Assembly: GCA_037439945.1 (NCBI GenBank)
Contig: JBBIVA010000057.1
Coordinates: 1 to 21,989, forward strand
Length of the DNA: 21,989 nucleotides
Direction of reading: 5' to 3'
DNA from: CALEUX01 sp037439945
Lineage (GTDB): Bacteria > Bacteroidota > Bacteroidia > Bacteroidales > Marinilabiliaceae
Under the pieces are notes generated by a model that did no database searches, had not been told where the DNA came from, and was given only the letters and a program-made list of their open reading frames with translations. The translations under genes and the position numbers were made by a program. Of this stretch, positions 1 to 7,889 are shown one piece after another (positions within the stretch are counted from its first letter, which is position 1; each line of letters opens with the position of its first letter).

Positions 1-406
1 GTCCTGTAGGGACACCGCAATTAGTTGGCATTATAGCATCTTATCGAAAAATTTAACGGACAGTAGTGATTGAAAATCTGTATTTATTGGTGTAAATATT
101 ATTAAACTAACACACCATCATAATATTATAAGTTTAAGTAAATGGGTTATATAAATTATGATTTAGTATAATAAAATTGGCATTTCGTAATATTTTTTCA
201 TGTATTTATAAATATTAGGTTTATAGTTGAAAGTTTTTTATTAAATTACAGAATCTTGTTTTCCAATTTCCTCTTAATTTTAGCAAAACTGAATAGCATT
301 TTGTGGCATGTAAATTAAATCAATGCCACATTGTGGGAGTTTTCTTATAATAAAGGGTTTAATTAAGGAGCTAACTAAATGTTATCCTTTAAATTATTTT
401 TAAATC
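1..406. other. AT-rich intergenic region at window start
   Basis: No convincing gene is visible. The first 13 bases form a short interrupted palindrome (GTCC-TGTAG-GGAC). Positions 3-56 are open in one frame ending with TAA at 54-56, and could be the last residues of a gene entering from the left, but nothing in them is recognisable. The remainder is very AT-rich. From 302 to 336 there are nested inverted repeats (listed separately). A Shine-Dalgarno-like AAGGAG lies at 365-370, just before a 21-codon ORF. Confidence 0.6.
302..336. promoter_or_regulatory. Nested inverted repeats upstream of the methyltransferase
   Basis: TGTGGCAT at 302-309 is a perfect 8-base inverted match to ATGCCACA at 323-330, separated by a 13-base AT-rich spacer. 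The right arm also forms an 11-base palindrome, CCACA-T-TGTGG, at 326-336. The central CCACA can therefore pair with either flanking TGTGG. This could be a DNA operator or an RNA hairpin in the leader of the gene starting at 407. No regulator can be named; the symmetry is seen directly and the role is inferred. Confidence 0.4.
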
Positions 407-444
407 ATGAAGTATATTTTCTACTACCTGGAGCGTCTGATTAA
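379..444 (+). CDS. Possible 21-residue leader ORF overlapping the methyltransferase start
   Basis: An ATG at 379 opens a 21-codon ORF ending in TAA at 442-444. It is preceded eight bases upstream by AAGGAG (365-370), one of very few Shine-Dalgarno-like sequences in this window. It overlaps the first 38 bases of the methyltransferase gene in another frame. It might be a coupling or leader peptide, or chance. The encoded peptide is hydrophobic and matches nothing I recognise. Bacteroidota seldom depend on Shine-Dalgarno sequences, so the ribosome-site argument is weak. Confidence 0.15.
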   Translation: MLSFKLFLNHEVYFLLPGASD

Positions 445-1204
445 TTCTGCATGGAAATGTAAAATAATTCCATCAAGGTTGGTATCAGTATCATACAGTT
501 TTTTAGTGGGATTTTTTATTGGTATATTGAATAAAAAGGATTTTGAATGGATTAATAAAAAGTTTTATAACCAGGTTGGTGAATATTTGTCGGATACATA
601 TAATAAACAGTTTTTTAAATGGGAAGAAAAAGTAGTTACTGACTTTTTTAAGGGATTAAAAAGTACAATGATAATAGCAGTTGGATGTGGCAGAGAAGCA
701 TTTTTTCTGCATAATAAGGGTTTTGAAGTACATGCATTTGAATGTAATGAAAAGTTTAGAGAATATGGTGATGGTTTTTTCAGAAGGGAGGGAATTGATA
801 TTAGAATTAGAGATATAGAAAGAGATGCATTTCCTAAAACTGAAATGTTATATGACAGTATAATTGTGGGTTGGGGTGCTTATACTCATATTAAAGGACG
901 TGAAAACAGGATAAAACTTCTAAAAGATGGTTTCGGTTTATTAAAAGATAATGGTGTTTTATTGATATCGTTTTGGCCCTGGCACCAGAAGTATTTTAAT
1001 TTAAACAGGGTATTTAAAATTGGCAGATTTATAGCCGGATTAACAGGAAAAAAAGCCGTAGAAACAGGTGATGTTTTGAGACCATTTTGGGGCCATTATT
1101 TTCAGCCAGGCGATGCTGAAGCAGAAATGGAAGAAGCAGGGTTTAACGTAATTTATGCCTATCATGAAGATTTTGGAGTTGTTTTGGGGAGAAAAAAATC
1201 ATAA
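407..1204 (+). CDS. Class I SAM-dependent methyltransferase
   Basis: A predicted 265-residue methyltransferase of the Rossmann-like class I fold. Motif I is AVGCGRE at residues 91-97, the end of strand 2 carries an acidic residue (FEC, Glu112) expected to bind the SAM ribose, and an LLKDGFGLLKDNGVLLISF-type segment (about 171-189) matches the motif before strand 5. The N-terminal 85 residues are basic and hydrophobic and may contact the membrane or substrate. The substrate is unknown; in this setting a sugar or sugar-acid O- or N-methylation of the surface glycan is plausible. The gene stands alone on the plus strand and converges with the array at 1224-4487, with only 19 bases between them. 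The ATG at 407 gives the longest natural start but lacks a ribosome-binding site. Confidence 0.7.
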   Translation: MKYIFYYLERLINSAWKCKIIPSRLVSVSYSFLVGFFIGILNKKDFEWINKKFYNQVGEYLSDTYNKQFFKWEEKVVTDFFKGLKSTMIIAVGCGREAFFLHNKGFEVHAFECNEKFREYGDGFFRREGIDIRIRDIERDAFPKTEMLYDSIIVGWGAYTHIKGRENRIKLLKDGFGLLKDNGVLLISFWPWHQKYFNLNRVFKIGRFIAGLTGKKAVETGDVLRPFWGHYFQPGDAEAEMEEAGFNVIYAYHEDFGVVLGRKKS

Positions 1205-1223
1205 TAGGTTTTTATCATTGAAA

Positions 1224-2264
1224 TTATTTAACAATTCTTTTTAACCAAGAAACATTAATATAAGGTTGGTTTTTAGCGTATTTTAATATTTTTACCATTG
1301 TTTTTTGAGGATTAACCAGATAATCTGATTTGTAGGTAAAAACTGGTTGGGGAATACAACCAATTTGTTTTTTGAAATTTGAAAGATGGTACTCATCTTC
1401 CTTGTTATCAAGGCTGGCTCCAAGGTTAAAATAATCTGCTCCATTTCTCATATAATAATGAGCTAATTTTGTTGCCATAAAACCAGGCAGGCCATTCTTG
1501 TACCCAAATTCATCTGTGCCGTTATAGAGCCCATAAACCTGGTTATTGTGCTCAAGAGATAGGGTTACAAAATGTTTTTCGCCATTATTTAAGGAATAGT
1601 AAACAACGCCCAATTTATTATCAATTAATTTGTAAAGAGTTTTTAAATCCACGTACATTATCGAGAATAATTTATAATCTTTCCTGCTTTTTTGAAGCCT
1701 TAACTGTTTTGTTTTTTCCATCATTTTTACCATAAGCAGCATATCCTCTATTGGGGTTTCGCTTTTGTGGAATTCAGTATTGGCTTTTAATGCCAGGTTT
1801 AATTTTTTTTGTATCCCACTACCATGTTTATGATGGAGATATTCATTTTTCAATTTTAAAACATATTCAAAGTATTGGTATTTTTTAAAAAATGGTAAGT
1901 CGATACTTTCAGGCGATTTAGAGTCAAGAGGGAATAGAAATACCCTTGAAAAACCATTATTAACTGCAAAATTATAAATAGCAGAAATGCATTTCTCATT
2001 AATCAGTTTATCAACATAAATAATAGATGGCCCTGAATAAAAAAATAACTGCCTTCCGTAAAGCCATTTTTTTTCACTCACAATTAATCCTGCTATTTTT
2101 CCTATTTTACTCTCATTTTCGAATATATCAATATATATCGGGGTTAAATCCGGGTTTGCCACACTTTCCACCCACTCTTTTAAATGGAACAAACTGTATT
2201 TATATTTAGTTAAATCGTCATTCCAGCCAGTTGAATCAGTTATTTTAGCAAATATTGTTGACAC
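1224..2264 (-). CDS. FemAB/BioF2-like acyl- or aminoacyltransferase, paralog 1 (GNAT fold)
   Basis: A 346-residue soluble protein resembling the double-GNAT FemABX/Acetyltransf_6 group often found in Bacteroidota glycan loci. Features include an N-terminal SLF..KEWVES segment (24-34), a strongly basic middle stretch (about 150-165), YKNGLP at 245-250, a DYFNLGAS stretch at 277-284, and a C-terminal NFKKQIG motif (296-302) equivalent to the FK..FG motif of FemABX proteins. Known family members transfer amino acids or acyl groups onto peptidoglycan precursors or sugars; the substrate here cannot be read from sequence. It is the last gene of a three-paralog minus-strand array, seven bases after its neighbour, so almost certainly cotranscribed. 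It is the most divergent of the three: its stop lies beside the convergent methyltransferase gene, and the RNVKKA-type motif of its siblings is weak here. Confidence 0.65.
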   Translation of the reverse strand: MSTIFAKITDSTGWNDDLTKYKYSLFHLKEWVESVANPDLTPIYIDIFENESKIGKIAGLIVSEKKWLYGRQLFFYSGPSIIYVDKLINEKCISAIYNFAVNNGFSRVFLFPLDSKSPESIDLPFFKKYQYFEYVLKLKNEYLHHKHGSGIQKKLNLALKANTEFHKSETPIEDMLLMVKMMEKTKQLRLQKSRKDYKLFSIMYVDLKTLYKLIDNKLGVVYYSLNNGEKHFVTLSLEHNNQVYGLYNGTDEFGYKNGLPGFMATKLAHYYMRNGADYFNLGASLDNKEDEYHLSNFKKQIGCIPQPVFTYKSDYLVNPQKTMVKILKYAKNQPYINVSWLKRIVK

Positions 2265-2271
2265 AATTGTT

Positions 2272-3339
2272 CTATTTTTTTAAGGTTAAAACAAGTTTAT
2301 ATATTTTTCTTAAAAGCTTTATAATGATGTTATCCGGTAAAATTCTGCTTAGTTTCATCAATTGGTTTAACGTAAAAAGTGGAAAGCGCAAATAATACGA
2401 ATAGTACCCATGCCTTGTAATTATGCTGGCCCCCTGCGATTCCTTATATCTTTTAAGCCCTTCTCCGCCTGACTCAACTGTTGGTATAAGACCCAGATTA
2501 TAATACAAGTAACCATTATTCATTGCGTTAGTTGAAATGTTATAACCAATTAATGACGGTAAACCATTTTTATAAGCTACCTCATCGGATCCCATTAAGA
2601 GAAAATAAATCTTTTTGTTTTTCTCTAAACTAAACAAAACACTGTTAACCTGGCCATCCAAAACTGTATAGTTTAAAACTCCAATTCCTGATTTCAATAA
2701 CCTGATTAATGAGTTATTATTCAGGTTCAGCATATACATTGGATCATAAACCTTTCCATATTTTTCAATACGTGTTTTTTGTGTTTCATCAAGCAGTTCA
2801 AACATTCGTGATAACACCTCGGGTGATTTACTTTTATGAAAAGTGGCACCAGATTTTTGAGCCTTTTTAACATTACGGATGAAATTGGAACTAAAACCTA
2901 ATTTCCCATCAGTTTCATTGTAATAAACAACAAATTCTTCACCAGTTGTAGTAATGAAGTTTTTAACTTCAACTTTTTTATGTCTTGGTTGGTCAAAGGG
3001 CCTGATAAGTATTCTTGAAAATTGCTTTTTTTTCGCAAATGAATATAATGTGGCAAGGCAATCTTTAAATAAGTCACTGTTCCAATTTTTCATGGCAGGG
3101 CCCGATGTAAAATAAACCTGTTTTCCTTTAATCCAACCGGCATTAACAATTATCCCTGCTAACTTGGCTACAATTTCACCCCCTTTTTCAAAATCCAGAT
3201 AAATTGTATTTGTTGATTTGTTGGTCAATGATTCAACCCATTCCCAGGAATTAAAAAGTCCAGCATCAAATTCTTCATAGCCGTTTATCCATGAATCAAC
3301 TTCAACTTCAACTACCTGTAGTAAATTATCTTTCTGCAT
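2272..3339 (-). CDS. FemAB/BioF2-like acyl- or aminoacyltransferase, paralog 2 (GNAT fold)
   Basis: A 355-residue paralog of the genes on either side. Shared landmarks are GLF..WEWVES near residues 27-37, FIRNVKKAQKSGA at 153-165 (a basic motif typical of FemAB/Acetyltransf_6 proteins), GSDEVAYKNGLP at 250-261, YYNLGL at 279-284 and LKRYKESQGA at 295-304. No signal peptide or membrane segment is evident, so it should act in the cytoplasm or at the inner membrane face on an activated sugar or lipid-linked glycan (inferred). It lies between two paralogs on the minus strand, 86 bases after the upstream one and 7 bases before the downstream one. Family membership is fairly secure, whereas the donor (acyl-CoA, acyl-ACP or aminoacyl-tRNA) is unknown. 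Confidence 0.65.
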   Translation of the reverse strand: MQKDNLLQVVEVEVDSWINGYEEFDAGLFNSWEWVESLTNKSTNTIYLDFEKGGEIVAKLAGIIVNAGWIKGKQVYFTSGPAMKNWNSDLFKDCLATLYSFAKKKQFSRILIRPFDQPRHKKVEVKNFITTTGEEFVVYYNETDGKLGFSSNFIRNVKKAQKSGATFHKSKSPEVLSRMFELLDETQKTRIEKYGKVYDPMYMLNLNNNSLIRLLKSGIGVLNYTVLDGQVNSVLFSLEKNKKIYFLLMGSDEVAYKNGLPSLIGYNISTNAMNNGYLYYNLGLIPTVESGGEGLKRYKESQGASIITRHGYYSYYLRFPLFTLNQLMKLSRILPDNIIIKLLRKIYKLVLTLKK

Positions 3340-3425
3340 AATTGGTTATTATCTTTTCTTATTGGTAATTAGATTATAATAAAATCTAATGTAAGGGGTG
3401 GATTTTTTTTTAATTAAATACTTGT

Positions 3426-4487
3426 TTAATTAATAAACTCCTTCATTAATTTTAAAATAATATTATTCCTTGGTAATAACCTTCCTAAAGTCAAAAATGG
3501 GTTTAAAATTTTTCTCGGGAAAGTCAGAAAATTGGTTGTGGCTCCGTACACTTCAACTTTGGTACTTCCCATTGCAAGTTTATACCTTTCAATTCCCATT
3601 TTGCCCTTGTCATTAGGAGTTCCCCCTGAATTATAGTATTTATATCCCTTCTCCCTGATCATCATCACCAAATTATAATCAACAAACGATGGGAACCCAA
3701 ATTCGTATGCCATCTTGTCTGATCCCATCAATAAACCATATAACCTGTTGTTTTTTTCAATATTAAATTGGATACAAAGGTTTTTTTCCCCATTATATAA
3801 AACTGAATAAATCTGGCCCAACCCTGAACTTAATACCTTGGTTAAACTTCTTTCGTTCATGTGTTTAAGGTAATATGGGTTATACCGGGTTCCGTATTTT
3901 AAAAGCCTGTGTTTTCTGGTTTTCTTTAATAGCTTAATTAAACTTTCGAAATAATAGCCTGAATTATCATTAATCAAATTTGCATTTTTTGACTCTGCTC
4001 TTTTAACATTTTTACGAAATCCCTTGATAAAGTGGTGTTTACCATCTTCTTCATTCGAAAACACAATGTATTCATATCTTTTGTTTGGGAAAAAAAATAA
4101 ACAGTTGCATTTAAGAGAGTTCTGCTGATCGTAAGACCCTATTATTATTCGTGAAATTTTCTTTGATTTGGCATAAATTGCAAGTGCATCCAGGCACCTG
4201 TTCAATAATCGCTGGTCCTCCGTTTTTAAGGCCGGATAGGCATAGCAAAATAGGACACTACCCATTAATTTACTCTCGGTGCATATTAAACCTGAGGCTT
4301 TTGCCACTATCTGGCCATCATCAATAAAGTCTAAAAAAAGGGGGATGTTTTGCAAACCACCCATAGAAAGAGTCCATTCGGGAGTTATAAAGAGGCTGTG
4401 ACTAAAAGTATTAAGGTCTTTCTCCCAGGAAGATGGATCTGATTCTATTATATTCGGTAATGGTATTATATTATCCTGCATTGTCAT
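3426..4487 (-). CDS. FemAB/BioF2-like acyl- or aminoacyltransferase, paralog 3 (GNAT fold)
   Basis: A 353-residue protein and the first gene of the three-paralog minus-strand array. It shares with paralog 2 the segments SLF..PEW (31-38), GFRKNVKRAESKNA (156-169), LLMGSDKMAYEFGFPS (252-267), YYNSGG (284-289) and IERYKLAMGS (299-308). Paralogs 2 and 3 look closer to each other than to paralog 1. Known FemABX enzymes use two GNAT lobes to transfer amino acids from aminoacyl-tRNA; those lack an obvious counterpart for a coiled-coil arm here, so an acyl-CoA or acyl-ACP donor is equally possible. Translation may begin at the first Met or at Met3. The promoter should lie in the 465-base divergent region up to 4952. 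Confidence 0.65.
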   Translation of the reverse strand: MTMQDNIIPLPNIIESDPSSWEKDLNTFSHSLFITPEWTLSMGGLQNIPLFLDFIDDGQIVAKASGLICTESKLMGSVLFCYAYPALKTEDQRLLNRCLDALAIYAKSKKISRIIIGSYDQQNSLKCNCLFFFPNKRYEYIVFSNEEDGKHHFIKGFRKNVKRAESKNANLINDNSGYYFESLIKLLKKTRKHRLLKYGTRYNPYYLKHMNERSLTKVLSSGLGQIYSVLYNGEKNLCIQFNIEKNNRLYGLLMGSDKMAYEFGFPSFVDYNLVMMIREKGYKYYNSGGTPNDKGKMGIERYKLAMGSTKVEVYGATTNFLTFPRKILNPFLTLGRLLPRNNIILKLMKEFIN

Positions 4488-4952
4488 AATTATTTTTCAC
4501 CTGCGCCGGATTTAAAATTAAAGAATCCAATTTTATTGGTTTAACATGATATTTTTTTTTGTGCATAAAAATTCATCAGGAAATTTATGAAAATTTAGCC
4601 CAGATAAAGAATTAATTTACATTAAGTAACCTATTTTATTTACAAAAGGTTTAAAATGAAAACAAAAGTTGGGTAAAAATCAATGTAATCAGTTTAAAAA
4701 GTTATACAATAAAAATTCATTTTTGTTAAATAGTATATTATATAATAAAAAGTTTCTAAACCAATAAATTTCAATCAAATAATAAAAATTAAGTTTTTTC
4801 CTTATTAATAAGCCAAATTAATCCAGACAGAAAATGTTCATTCTAATTTGTTTTTTAGCATTTAGTCATTGTATTAGTGGCTTTGGTGTAAAATATTGAA
4901 ATGTGCCGATGGTAGTTGGTAGATTTACATCAGTTCAAAACTTAGTAATTGT
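4488..4952. other. Divergent AT-rich intergenic region
   Basis: This 465-base gap separates the minus-strand transferase array from the plus-strand acyltransferase, so it must hold promoters in both directions. It is extremely AT-rich. I found no clean TTTG-N19-TAnnTTTG promoter on either strand. A small palindrome, CCAAT-TTT-ATTGG, lies at 4527-4539, close to the start of the minus-strand operon. No ORF of useful length and no RNA gene was recognised. Confidence 0.5.
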
Positions 4953-5966
4953 ATGGAGCGGCAACAATTTATAGATCAGTTAAAAGCCATAAGCATTTTT
5001 TTGGTTGTTTATGGCCATAATGATGGAATTACAGAGTTTAACTCATATCTGACAACATTCCGGATACCATTGTTCTTTGCTTTATCTGGATATGTTAGTA
5101 AAAATAAAAGTGGTTTGCAGTTTATGCCATTTTTAACCAAAATCTCCAAAAGATTATTAATACCATATTTTATTATTTCAGTTTTTCTTTATTTAATTTG
5201 GTTAGCGGAGGTTTGGCGGGCTGGTTTTAGTTGTGATTTTTGCGATCCCATCAAAAATTTAATTGGGATATTTTATTCACAGGGCGGACAGGGTTTTATG
5301 GCATGGGGTGTGCCCATGTGGTTTTTAACTGCTTTGTTTTGTGTTGCAATTATTGACTATTTTGTTAGCCAGGTACCATTTAAGTTCAGATTAATTATTG
5401 CCATAATACTTCCATTTATTGGGTTGTTTCTTCATGAGAACATTCGTTATAAACTTCCATGGAGTTTAAGTATAGCAATGGTTACCTATTTTTTCTATTT
5501 TGCCGGTGTAGTTTTACGGCGCATTGATTTTATAAAGATAATTTCCGGAAAAGAAATCTATATTTTTATTGCAAGTTTTGGATTGCATTTAATTTTATAC
5601 AGGTATAATAAACCAATAGATTTTTTTTATGCAAATTTTGGGATTATGCCGATGTTGATGCTCAATGGCCTATTAGGTTTTGTGTGGATGTTTTCAATTT
5701 TTAAAATCATTCCCGTTTTCAATTTTGTGACCTGGGTTGGAAGAAATACCCTGCCTGTTTTAACTTTTCACCTAACTGCACTTGAGATTGTATTTTTTCT
5801 GACATTTACTATTCTGTTCCCAAATATTGATGGGAATATTTTTATTTACCTTGTTACATCAGCATTGGAGATACTGGTGCTGGTTCCAATAATTATTTTT
5901 CTTAACAGGTATTTACCTTTAGTTGTGGGCCTGCCGCAAAAAAGGGATAATGTAGCCGGCAAATAA
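4953..5966 (+). CDS. Membrane acyltransferase, AT3 family (OafA/WecH-like)
   Basis: A 337-residue polytopic membrane protein of the acyltransferase-3 family, whose members O-acylate surface glycans in the inner membrane. The N-terminus has the diagnostic IDQLKAISIFLVVYGH segment (7-22), with His22 at the expected catalytic position, followed by TFRIPLFFALSGY (35-47), which carries the conserved Arg. About ten hydrophobic segments follow, including W-FL-A motifs near 125. There is no periplasmic SGNH extension, so it belongs to the short WecH/NodX-like kind. It stands alone, divergent from the minus-strand array and convergent with the oxidoreductase gene. The acyl group is most likely acetate, but longer groups cannot be excluded, and the acceptor sugar is unknown. 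Confidence 0.8.
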   Translation: MERQQFIDQLKAISIFLVVYGHNDGITEFNSYLTTFRIPLFFALSGYVSKNKSGLQFMPFLTKISKRLLIPYFIISVFLYLIWLAEVWRAGFSCDFCDPIKNLIGIFYSQGGQGFMAWGVPMWFLTALFCVAIIDYFVSQVPFKFRLIIAIILPFIGLFLHENIRYKLPWSLSIAMVTYFFYFAGVVLRRIDFIKIISGKEIYIFIASFGLHLILYRYNKPIDFFYANFGIMPMLMLNGLLGFVWMFSIFKIIPVFNFVTWVGRNTLPVLTFHLTALEIVFFLTFTILFPNIDGNIFIYLVTSALEILVLVPIIIFLNRYLPLVVGLPQKRDNVAGK

Positions 5967-6158
5967 TTCCAAAAGTCTTATTTATAGTTTGCATAGAATA
6001 AAATATTACCACAATTAAAATGTTGGGGAATATTTTAATCTGAATTAGATAATATTTGGTAAATCCTGATTTGAGAAATAAAGATAGTAATTGTTTAAAA
6101 ACCATTACTATATGCCATTAATAATAGGGCTGGCCCAACCTGGATTTACAATTTTTTT

Positions 6159-7364
6159 TCAAACTGTTTTAAAATTATTTATTGACACAGATATAGTTTC
6201 ATTCCATGCCTTTAAAGCCAAACTTTCAGGTATTTCCACATCATTAAAGGTAATAATCTGACCGGGTTCAACCTTTCTTTTAATATGGGCCCTGCTAATA
6301 AGCCCTATAGGAACCATATCAGGCTGATCTTTTATATTTACAGCTTCCCCCCTGGTTTCAAAAGAACCAATGCCTTTTTCGATATAATCACCAGGTTTTA
6401 GCTCTTTTTTGGCAAGGGCAGCAACACCTACAGTTGGATATTTACCATTATCAAGCAGGATATGGTCATTTTTTAAAAAACGGTTAATTGTTTTGGGGGT
6501 TTCAAAATAACATAGGTGAGTTGGTTTATAATGTAAATAAAATGGGCCATCGCCCATTTTATAAGTTCTTAAATCGGGTGCTAATTCATTATAATGAGTT
6601 CCAACAATAAATACACCGGGAGGGGCTTCAGCTGAAATTATATAATCGCTTAAAACCATATTTTTTTCAAATGCTTTTTGTGCCAGGGCAAATGCTCCTG
6701 TTTTTAAATCAGGGATTCGATCCCCTGTTAATCCCTGGCCAATTATTGAAGCATTTAATCCGTTGGCTACAAGGCACTGTTCTATTTGCAATTTTGTACC
6801 ATCGGTAAATGATGTTACTGATGAAAGGGAAAACCCATTTTTTTTTGACCAGTATTCCATCTCTTCCCTTGAAGGGTTTGGATTATGAAATCCCTTAATA
6901 TTTCCATAAACCAGTGGAGAAAATCCTGCAAATTCCATCTCTTCCTTCAGTGTTGCCAAACAACCCGGTTGATCTCCGTCTGATTCACACAACCTGCCTC
7001 TTTGTGATAACCAGGAGCCTGAAACCACATGCGTGTCTGCATCCATTGTAATAACAGGTAAACCGTGTTTAAATACCTTATTTATTATTTCGGTTGAATA
7101 AATAGGGTCTCCTGTGCTCACAAAAATTATATCCGAATTATCGAGCAAAATATTCAGATTTTGGGTTACAATGGCCTGGCTAACCTTTAACCCTGTTATT
7201 GCACCTTTTCGGCGGGTTAAAATACCCGAAACTACCATATCTTTTCTAAAAGATAAAAGTAATGCCAAACCACGGGCTACCATTCCTGTCCCTACTATTC
7301 CTACTCTAATGGTTTTATAATTTGAATTTCTCATAAGTGTATTTTTTGAATTTATAAAACCCAA
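6159..7364 (-). CDS. NAD(P)-dependent oxidoreductase with SAF-like C-terminal domain (COG4091-like)
   Basis: A 401-residue protein with an N-terminal Rossmann fold: RVGIVGTGMVARG (20-32) is the dinucleotide-binding glycine loop, followed by FVSTGDP (81-87) and the end of a parallel strand at PVITMDADTHVV (103-114). The centre carries GNIKGFHNPNPSREEM (144-159) and FTDGTKLQIEQCLVANG (186-202). The last hundred residues (about 310-385) resemble an SAF domain. This organisation matches proteins loosely called predicted homoserine dehydrogenases (COG4091); homoserine is unlikely to be the substrate in a glycan locus. A role in making or reducing an unusual sugar or sugar acid is an inference. It is a lone minus-strand gene flanked by long gaps. 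Met1 was used as start, but Met11 sits closer to the Rossmann strand and is also possible. Confidence 0.65.
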   Translation of the reverse strand: MGFINSKNTLMRNSNYKTIRVGIVGTGMVARGLALLLSFRKDMVVSGILTRRKGAITGLKVSQAIVTQNLNILLDNSDIIFVSTGDPIYSTEIINKVFKHGLPVITMDADTHVVSGSWLSQRGRLCESDGDQPGCLATLKEEMEFAGFSPLVYGNIKGFHNPNPSREEMEYWSKKNGFSLSSVTSFTDGTKLQIEQCLVANGLNASIIGQGLTGDRIPDLKTGAFALAQKAFEKNMVLSDYIISAEAPPGVFIVGTHYNELAPDLRTYKMGDGPFYLHYKPTHLCYFETPKTINRFLKNDHILLDNGKYPTVGVAALAKKELKPGDYIEKGIGSFETRGEAVNIKDQPDMVPIGLISRAHIKRKVEPGQIITFNDVEIPESLALKAWNETISVSINNFKTV

Positions 7365-7889
7365 ATTTTTGAGTTTAAATGAATCAATTTGCCATAAATT
7401 TAGGTTGGTTAATCAAAAATATTGGCTATTTTTTTAAATGCCTGAAATAAAAAAAACAGGAACTAAGGCCAATTATTAATTAAATGTATTAATGATTAGT
7501 TGATGTTTTTTGTTTTTTTGATAGTTGTAAACAAATTTGAGATTAACTGGTTTATAATTCAGGTTTAGAAAAAATATCGGCGAAAAAGCAGCTTAAAATA
7601 TTGGCATACTTAATTCAACCGTTTATCTAATGTATAAGGATGTTAGTCATTATGCAGAATCATTCTATGGACATCTATTTTTACTTTTCTTATTTTTGTG
7701 AATGATAATTGATTTTTTATTTAAAAGACTGTTATCAGTAATCATTCACTTCTTAGTTTAAGTCAATTAACAAAGAAGATTTGTGAAGAGGATTGAAGAT
7801 GTTTTTTTTTGACATTAAGTTGGAAGATAAACAGTGGTTCTCCTTAACTAAGTTATCCAATCTCCGGCTTAAGGATAATTGACAACAAC
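7365..7889. other. Divergent intergenic region
   Basis: A 525-base AT-rich gap lies between the minus-strand oxidoreductase and the secreted SGNH protein. Possible -7 elements are TATTTTTG at 7691-7698 (plus strand) and CAAAAATA at 7414-7421 (minus-strand TAnnTTTG), but neither has a good TTTG partner at the right distance, so I do not call promoters. No coding sequence, RNA or repeat is evident. Confidence 0.5.

Noticed and set aside
2027..2209. 60-codon plus-strand ORF inside the FemAB-like array
   Set aside because: It lies entirely antisense to a well-supported conserved gene and its product shows no domain pattern.
5902..6105. 67-codon minus-strand ORF between the AT3 acyltransferase and the oxidoreductase
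   Set aside because: It overlaps the end of the AT3 gene, reads as low-complexity AT-rich translation and has no recognisable motif.
7691..7698. TATTTTTG as a promoter -7 element for the SGNH gene
   Set aside because: The -7 match has no TTTG or TTG at the required distance upstream, and such matches are common in AT-rich DNA.
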